Below are positions 57,823 through 64,000 of a stretch of 64,000 bases of DNA, piece by piece. Under the pieces are notes generated by a model. The model worked only from the letters and a program-made list of their open reading frames with translations. It had not been told where the DNA came from and searched no databases. This DNA is from Rhizoctonia solani (taxonomy: Eukaryota > Basidiomycota > Agaricomycetes > Cantharellales > Ceratobasidiaceae): positions 1,736,001 to 1,800,000 of the forward strand of contig NC_057370.1 in the NCBI RefSeq assembly GCF_016906535.1. The letters are read 5' to 3'. Every line of letters begins with the position of its first letter. The stretch's first letter is position 1. The position numbers were made by a program, and so were the translations under genes.

Positions 57823-60334
57823 ATGTTCAACAACAAGCTCCCGTATTTATTGTCCCTTCCGGGTCTTGTTCTTTCATTTGGTGGCTCTCGACCTGAAATT
57901 TACACTCGCCAATCAACCAACAGCACGACTCCACTAGTCAATTTTCAAGTTTCTCAGCCCCCTATTACGCCTAAAATCGGGAAAACCTGCACTGTTCAAC
58001 TGTTCCGCCGCACTTTCGCAAACAGCTACTATCGACCTGAAATTGTTGAATACGAGGTATATTCATAGATCGGTTAGGTAGTAAGCAATTAATAGCATGC
58101 AAAATATTTTCTGGTAGCCCCCAACGAATGTGGTGACATTGGGAAATGGGCGGGTATTAGTCTGAATTGGACCGCTACATCTCAAGGCGTAAGTGAAAAC
58201 GGTACCGATTGACGTGCTTAGATATTTAATATGTTACTTTCTAGCGCCAATACGATCGACTTGCTGGGGTAAGCTTTCATGTAAGTAGGCTGTTTTGCTC
58301 CGAGTTGTATTTTTTCAACAGGCGCGTTCTACAGAATGTTGAGATTTGGCGCACGTCCACGGCCGAACCAACTACAGCCGGAATTATCTGGACGCAGGTC
58401 AGTAAACACAGGCAAGAATTTGCCAGGTAAACCAGGATAGTAACGCTTTATATACCACGTATCCAGCTTAAAGATGTTACCAAGTACATCCCATTATTCT
58501 CTCGTCCGGGGCGAATGATCGTAGATCTCAATAACATTGTGGATGAGAGCCTCGGTCTCAATGGCGAATATGATGGCGAGTACCGAATTGGTCAAACAGC
58601 CTTTACTGAACCCAAACAGTCCGGTTTTCCGCCACGTTCTTTGCGCCAACTTTGGCCACCCCCAGCGCACCAAAATCTGACCTGGTCATCCCATTATCCA
58701 ACCTCTCACCAGACCAAGCAAATTATGCAGCAGTTCCTCCCACGCTCAATGTTGGTACCATGATGGCAGCTCCAAACAAACATTTATACTTTTCCTCAGA
58801 ATACCGTCAAATTTCCTCGCAACGCTGCCAAGGCATTTGTTGAAGTCTTTGCTTCTGGAAACTCGGCTGAAGAGTTTTGGGTAGGGGGGACAAATCGTCA
58901 TCTGTCATCTTCGTCTAATTTTATGCTCGTGGCAGTACTTCAACCTTGCTGACAGCTGGGTTTCTAAGTTACCCAGTGGAACCACTTACGGCAAAGGGGC
59001 CTACCGTGAAGTGCGTTGGCTATTTTAGTTCGTTAACTTGGGCTTATTGTTTTTGATATAGGTTCGTCTTTTGGTCGATGGAAAATTGGCTGGTGTTGTC
59101 AATCCATATCCCGTCATCTTCACGGGAGGTTTTATTCCGACAATGTGGAGGTACGGTGTTTTCGCATGTGGGTCTATGGCGTATTTATAATACTTTGTCC
59201 AGACCTATTTCAGCCTATGGATCCTTCGATCAACCCACGTATTCAATTGATCTTACGCCATTCATTCCGCTACTCTCAGATGGTGCCAACCATACCATTT
59301 CAATTGATGTTGTCGCTGGCAAAGCAGCGTCAGCAGACCATTCTATCAACGGTTTGTGTTACTTTATCTACCTGCTTATTCCTGCGACTTAAGTTGCTTA
59401 TATGCGTCCTTAGGCAACTGGTACGTTTCTGGCAACATCCAGGTTGGTTATTTTCGAGGACCGTATATGTAGAAATTACAACTGAATGGGCTGAAACAAG
59501 GTGTTCCTGGACAGCTCTTCAGAGCCTACTACCGGAAAAATCACTTCCTATACCGCTCCGGGCTACAGTACCTCGGATGTCAAGGGCATTGCAGCTTCTA
59601 ACGACGTCAATGTCACAGAAACTGCCTCCCGTACACTTCACATCGAGGCCGAAGTAAAGACGGGCAGTGGCAAGACAACCAAGGTGGTGTGGTCACAAGA
59701 TCTCAACTTCAAAAACGTTCAAAGTTATTTGAACAACGCAACCCGTCAAATCGTTGACCAGGTTAGCTCCGGAAAGTCCATCTCCACCCACAACGGCATT
59801 CCTATCATTAGCGATGACTACAAGTGCGTACTTGAGAGTTTCCGCGTATTCGTAGGCTTGACTGTTCCGCGCTAGTTACCCCTTGAACATCGACTTCCTG
59901 CTTGTGGCCGAAAACAACGCTTCGGGCTGTAAGTTGTATCGTATCTCAATTGCCTTGGTACTCATAGATTCACCAGGGAACACAATCTTGGACCACAGCT
60001 TCAACCGCAAGTATCTCCCTAATACTCTCACCCCCTGAACGAAATCAAAACCAGGCGACTCTCAACTGGGTCATTCCTTACTGCTCCAAACGGAACCCGC
60101 GTTGTCGCTAACGGGACAGCGATCCAAGACTTCAGCTATCGGGACGCGAAACTCAATACCTACCAGCGTCATGTTGAAGCACGCAACTCGGATGTCACAT
60201 CTGACAGCCAGAACGGCACTCTTACTTCGACCTGGCCTTGGTCTCGGAGTAAGCTTCCCAAGGGTGCATCTGGTGCTCACAGCGATTACGTTGCCCGTCT
60301 ACCAATCGCGCGCGATGCGGACATCATTTTCTAG
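57823..60334 (+). CDS. Peptide-N4-(N-acetyl-beta-glucosaminyl)asparagine amidase A-like protein, secreted
   Basis: PNGase A-type amidases release N-glycans from glycopeptides. The start at 57823 gives a signal peptide (KLPYLLSLPGLVLSFGG). Family blocks follow over about a dozen exons: PLVNFQVSQPPITPK, CTVQLFRRTFANSYYRPEI, GRQYDRLAG, VEIWRTSTAEPTTAGIIWT, LKDVTKYIPLFSRPG, IVDLNNIVDESLGLNGEYD, SATFFAPTLATPSAPKSDLV, AAKAFVEVFASGNSAEEFW, VNPYPVIFTGGFIPTMWR, PISAYGSFDQPTYSIDLTPF, HTISIDVV and FLDSSSEPTTGKI. Many NxS/T glycosylation sites. One intron (58576-58619) uses a GC donor. One base appears lost in the C run at 58118-58122, before NECGDIGKWAG. It ends at 60334. Confidence 0.85.
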
Positions 60335-60668
60335 ACAGTTGTTGTTAGTGTTGTTGACTTTCTCATGTACAAATGGTCAACATTCAACTGGGTTGGTTTT
60401 GAAACTCAATGCTATTTCATGCAGTTCGCCGAGCTGTCAGAATTCAAAACGTTCCTCCTGAGTCAAATATGCGCGCATATAGCCACAGTACCCCCGTATT
60501 GAACACCATAGGCATGATCGCACAAACCCTTGTGCTAAAATATGTCTGTACTACACTGTATAATGACATTGCCGATAACATATGAACCCAAAGTGAATTA
60601 CATATCAATAATATAGAAAATGAATGGGTGTAAAAGTATTCAACAGTCAACGTAAATGGCCTTGATCA
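60335..60668. other. Convergent intergenic region, nothing recognised
   Basis: About 330 bp between two stops. Confidence 0.5.
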
Positions 60669-62440
60669 TCAAAACATCATCGACGCAAACTTTCTCCGTG
60701 CCCTACCAACGTTCAAACTGTCTCCCGGAGTCCATAGCTGAAACTTTGCTGTAGTGGGTGAAGTAGGCAACAAGAACTTGCGGAGTGGAGATTTCTTTTT
60801 GGGAATATATGGGAGTTCAGTGTCAAGATGTACCGGAGCCGCAGGCACCCCTTCAGTCAAAGGATTTGCCGCATCAATATCGGGTCCACTTTCAGGTTTG
60901 GAATCAGTGGTAAAAGTCCTTTGCTGGGGAGAATCCGTGCCCCGTTCTTCACACACCAGCGCATCGTATCCGAGTCGGCGTCCACAAGAGAGTCGGAAAC
61001 GGGCAAAGATACAGTACTCGTTGAACCTTCGGATAAAGACCGAGAGCCAGAAGCAAGCGCTTCATCCAACGAACCGGACGCAACACGTTTTCCATTCTTG
61101 ACGCACAACCGCATCTCATCGTGTTCCATTGCTTTGCCTTCGTTTCCCTTCTCCCCTTCGTTCTCTCGTTCAACGAAACGGCTTTGAGAAAGTAAGTGTG
61201 CGGGTGCATTGCCCTCTCGTTCCACTCCTTGCTCGGGCTGACATCCAGTGTCTTGGCACCCAGTGTAATCTCTGGACGTATTGATCCTCAGCGGAACAAT
61301 AGGTTTCAACCTCGCTTGGGCTCTTGCTCGGCCTCATAGGTCCGCATACGCTCCCTGCGCATAATCTCCCTATTATTCCAGCGATCAATAGCACCTCCTC
61401 TGCGCTCAGGATCCCAGTCTCCACGCGGCAACATCCTGGGTCCAATATGCACTCGGCGGCCCATAGCTCCCAGGATACGTTTGCGCGGAGGACTGACCGA
61501 ACAGGACGAGTAGGAGCCCCATGCGAGGTACTTGTCCACGGGCCGGTAGGGCGGCAAGTCTTTAGGCTCAGCGAGCGATGAGGCGTGTGTAATCGTCAGC
61601 CTTGCCCATTCACGCTGTCGCATCAGGTGGTCGGCACCCCCGAGCTCGACTCGGCCCGTTCGTGAGTCCGTGTTCCAGTCTTCGTTTTGGTGGAGCTTGG
61701 GGGCAGATTGCAGTGTATGCGATCTTAGGGCTGGAAGGTGTGGCGGGGGTTCACGCGGGTGCAGAGATCGGGGTGGGAGTCGGGGCGCTTTAGCTAGATG
61801 AGGTGGAGATACGCCTGGCATGTGATCTCTAGGAGTAGTGACAGGAGTCATGGGCCTTGTGCATGTTTGATATATTATTCCTGCATCATGCTGTCTTGAA
61901 GACTGCGAAAAGCTCAAGCTAGGAGATGGACTACCATCAGACACGCAAGGAGTCCACAAGCATGACTTTTTGTTATAGTTGAACTCTAGTCCGATATTTG
62001 ATACTTCCAGGGCCAAAATAGGAGCCACCTCGGACGGATCAGTCTCTAGTACCTCCAGTTCACTGTCCGCTTGGGAAGAATGCTCTTGCGTAGTGGGCCT
62101 AGAAAGGATATTTCCAGGAGTTACGAGTGGCAAACCTTTGTTAGCTTCAGCGAGAGGAAAGCTCGGGGCCTGATCCAAATGCACAGTGTCCTTGTCGGTG
62201 ACGAATGTGAGTGACGAAGGAGACAAGGAGGGTGTCGTAAATCCAGACGAGGTAGGAGAGGACTCGAGACTATCCGAGCAGAGACTGAGGTTGTCCTCTG
62301 AGTCCGAGCCTCCACCACTTCTTATACTCAGAGGGGGTCTTGAAGAGTCTGGTGGCGTTAGGGAGCTAGTGCCAAGAGTTCATAAGCTAGTTTCCCATGA
62401 GGCAGAGATAAAACCTACTTCATCTTCTCGTCGAATCGAT
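60669..62440 (-). CDS. Large orphan protein, Ser/Pro- and Arg-rich, with a repeated CVKNG motif
   Basis: Minus-strand coding text runs from about 62,440 to the stop at 60669; the start is not fixed because an in-frame TGA lies near 62,380. N-terminal half: Ser/Thr/Pro-rich (SGGGSDSEDNLSLCSDSLES, TPPHLAKAP-like proline runs). Middle: YRPVDKYLAWGSYSS, RKRILGAMGRRVHIGPRMLP, RGDWDPERRGGAIDRWNNRE, RRERMRTYEAEQEP. C-terminal half: two copies of D-x-MR-x-CVKNG about 50 residues apart, then LPYIPKKKSPLRKFLLPTSP and WTPGDSL. Single-base losses near 61307 and 60943 must be restored. I do not recognise a domain; the basic clusters suggest a nuclear protein. This is a guess. Confidence 0.6.
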
Positions 62441-62955
62441 CCCCATTTGAGCCAACCCGGGGGCTAATTGATTGATATGAGCCAGGCTAGCATGGACTAG
62501 GGTATTTTACTCACACATCGTCACCCTGGGTGAATTAACAGAGTGCGCGTGGTTGGAGTCAGTAGAATCAGCATACATGCGAGTAATATCATCAAGAATG
62601 TTGTTGAGAGTAAAGACAACATCCTCCATACGAATGGTTTTGTCTTGATCCCTTCATTGAGAACGGGAATGAGCTTCGACAGTATCCCTTTAGCTGATAC
62701 CCCCTTGCACTTGCCTGGTTGGGAGCCCCATAATACAATATATTACTCGTAGCAGCCGGAGAGATTTAATGTATAGTAAATGTGTGTCCAAATGCTGTTG
62801 AGACGCTGTAGAGGATTGAGAGGTGAAACCAAGGTCAATAGCGGCCAAGTTTCAGATAAAAGGGGGGCTCGGATGGCTGTGGCTGTGGTCTATCACGTGA
62901 CCGTTTCGTTGACCGGCTGTCCCCAAACACGCGACTCTAATTCCACCACTGCAGA
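62441..62955. other. Divergent intergenic region, nothing certain
   Basis: Contains the promoter of the FG nucleoporin and probably the 5' exon(s) of the minus-strand orphan. A plus-strand open frame at 62186-62467 is antisense to that orphan and not supported. Confidence 0.4.
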
Positions 62956-64000
62956 ATGGCCTTTAATTTTGGCTCAGCGGCAAATAGCAACTCGAACACA
63001 GGCTCTACCACTCCTGCTGGTGGTGGTCTCTTTGGAGCTGCTGGTGGTACGGGCACCACTGGGGGATTGTTTGGGAATCCAAACGCCAACACGAATACGT
63101 GGGAGCACAGCGTCGACGACACCATTCAGTGGGTTCAGCTTTGGGGGTGCTCCGTCAAGCTCTACTACTACAGGTACTACTACAGGCGCCGCACCTACAG
63201 GCAGCGGTCTATTTGGTGGGGCCAATGCAGCCAGTGCCGCGAAACCCTCATTTTCGTTTGGCAATCCCGGTGCGACTAGCACAACAAACGCCGCTGCAAC
63301 AGGACCCCCCAAAACCGGTGGACTCTTTGGCGCTACTTCTTCTTCGACTCCAGCACCAACCGGTGGATTATTCGGCGCTTCCGCACCATCTACCACAAGC
63401 ACCGCGGCTACCGCACCAAAGCCTCTGTTTGGTGGATTCGGGGCCGCTGCAACACCAAGCACCACAGCCCCTGCAAGTGGAACAGAGGCACCAAAGACTG
63501 GTGGACTGTTTGGAGCTGCTCCTGCTGCGTCTGCCACTGCACCCAAGCCTTCGTTATTCGGTGCTCCTCATCCGCAACTAACACTGCTACCACTACCACC
63601 ACCGAGGCTAATAAAACACCCAGCCTTTTTGGCGCCCCCAGTGCGACTTCGGCGACTGCCTCGAAACCTTTGTTTGGACTTGGTGCAGCACCGGCTACGT
63701 CCACCCCATCCACGACTGATGCCAGTAAGCCCACTGGCGGGCTCTTTGGCTCGGCTCCAGCAACTGGGGCGTCTGCTACCTCTGCTACACGTAAGTTTAT
63801 TTTCCCAATTACCCATGGGACATTGATGAATCACGCCACAGCGAGCCTGGGTCTCTTTGGTGCCAAACCGGCCGAGCCTGCCAAGCCTGGCGAGGCAACG
63901 ACTACAGCACCTTCAACTATTTCCTTATTTGGTCCAAAACCTACCGCTGGAGCAGCCACAACTCCAGCAGCACCACCACCACCAACGGGCGGATTATTTG
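62956..64000 (+). CDS. FG-repeat nucleoporin, 5' part (Nsp1/Nup62 or GLFG type), runs off right edge
   Basis: Starts MAFNFGSAANSNSN and continues as low-complexity Gly/Thr/Ser/Ala/Pro sequence studded with FG motifs: GGGLFGAAGG, TGGLFGNPN, FSGFSFGGAPSS, SGLFGGANAA, KPSFSFGNPGA, TGGLFGATSS, TGGLFGASAP, KPLFGGFGAA, PSLFGA, KPLFGLGAAP, PTGGLFGSAP. FG repeats form the permeability barrier of the nuclear pore. The mix of GLFG and FSFG, and the N-terminal MAFNFG, suits Nsp1/Nup62, but the coiled-coil or autoproteolytic C-terminus that would decide lies outside the window. Two breaks: one lost T near 63567 and one plus-one change near 63100. An intron begins near 63791. Confidence 0.82.

Noticed and set aside
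58248..58330. A further homopolymer error in the amidase near GCTGGGG
   Set aside because: The join there looks off by one in the opposite sense (an extra base), and a different splice choice could explain it, so it was not counted.
62186..62467. Plus-strand open frame of 93 residues
   Set aside because: Antisense to the Ser-rich minus-strand orphan; acidic/Ser composition mirrors that gene and no motif is present.
1..64000. tRNA, rRNA or CRISPR arrays
   Set aside because: Scanned for B-box-like GGTTCGAA and regular spaced repeats. Hits fell inside protein genes (for example near 2631 and 8980) or lacked an A-box partner. A covariance-model search would settle tRNAs.

Overview
The window looks like nuclear DNA of a filamentous basidiomycete (Agaricomycetes). 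It resembles the Rhizoctonia/Thanatephorus group, but that is inferred from gene content and not proven. Genes are dense, on both strands, and cut by many introns of about 45-60 bp with GT-AG or sometimes GC-AG ends. I rebuilt exons by hand from splice signals and protein conservation. Exact ends are stated where they could be followed; others are approximate.

Layout. 0-10.1 kb: the 5' part of an F-box gene, an ITP pyrophosphatase, a 926-bp element with 135-bp terminal inverted repeats, and a very large inner-ring nucleoporin (Nup192/Nup205). 10.2-22.8 kb: mitochondrial methionine aminopeptidase (minus) and the maintenance DNA methyltransferase DNMT5 (plus), which share a short divergent promoter. 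That promoter is split by a 3.5-kb hAT transposon with a perfect 8-bp target duplication. 23-31.6 kb: protein phosphatase 4 catalytic subunit, a GFA/CENP-V-like fragment, a DNAJC28-type protein, an 80-residue orphan and a membrane-anchored ubiquitin protease. 31.6-33.8 kb: no gene recognised with confidence. 33.8-44.6 kb: Aro8-type aminotransferase, PPIL4-type cyclophilin with RRM, an AA9 lytic polysaccharide monooxygenase, a BTB protein and the Cdc7/Hsk1 kinase. 46-56 kb: Rrp7, (6-4) photolyase, proteasome beta-3, an orphan, tRNase Z, a Rossmann-fold protein and a short-chain dehydrogenase. 57.8-64 kb: PNGase A-type amidase, a Ser/Pro-rich orphan, and the start of an FG nucleoporin that runs off the right edge.

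Most of this is unlinked housekeeping: nuclear pore (two genes), replication licensing (Cdc7), DNA repair (photolyase), tRNA and rRNA processing, proteasome and ubiquitin, and nucleotide-pool cleaning (ITPase). The best biological story is the hAT element next to DNMT5. A transposon has landed between the start codons of a transposon-silencing methyltransferase and its divergent neighbour, and its own transposase carries two TGA stops that could each be one C-to-T change from CGA.

A second, technical pattern matters to any reader. From about 33.9 kb to the right edge, nearly every conserved gene needs one or more single-base corrections, almost always a homopolymer one base too short. The roughly 19 kb of coding sequence to the left reads through cleanly. 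I treat those breaks as probable sequencing or assembly errors and not as pseudogenes.
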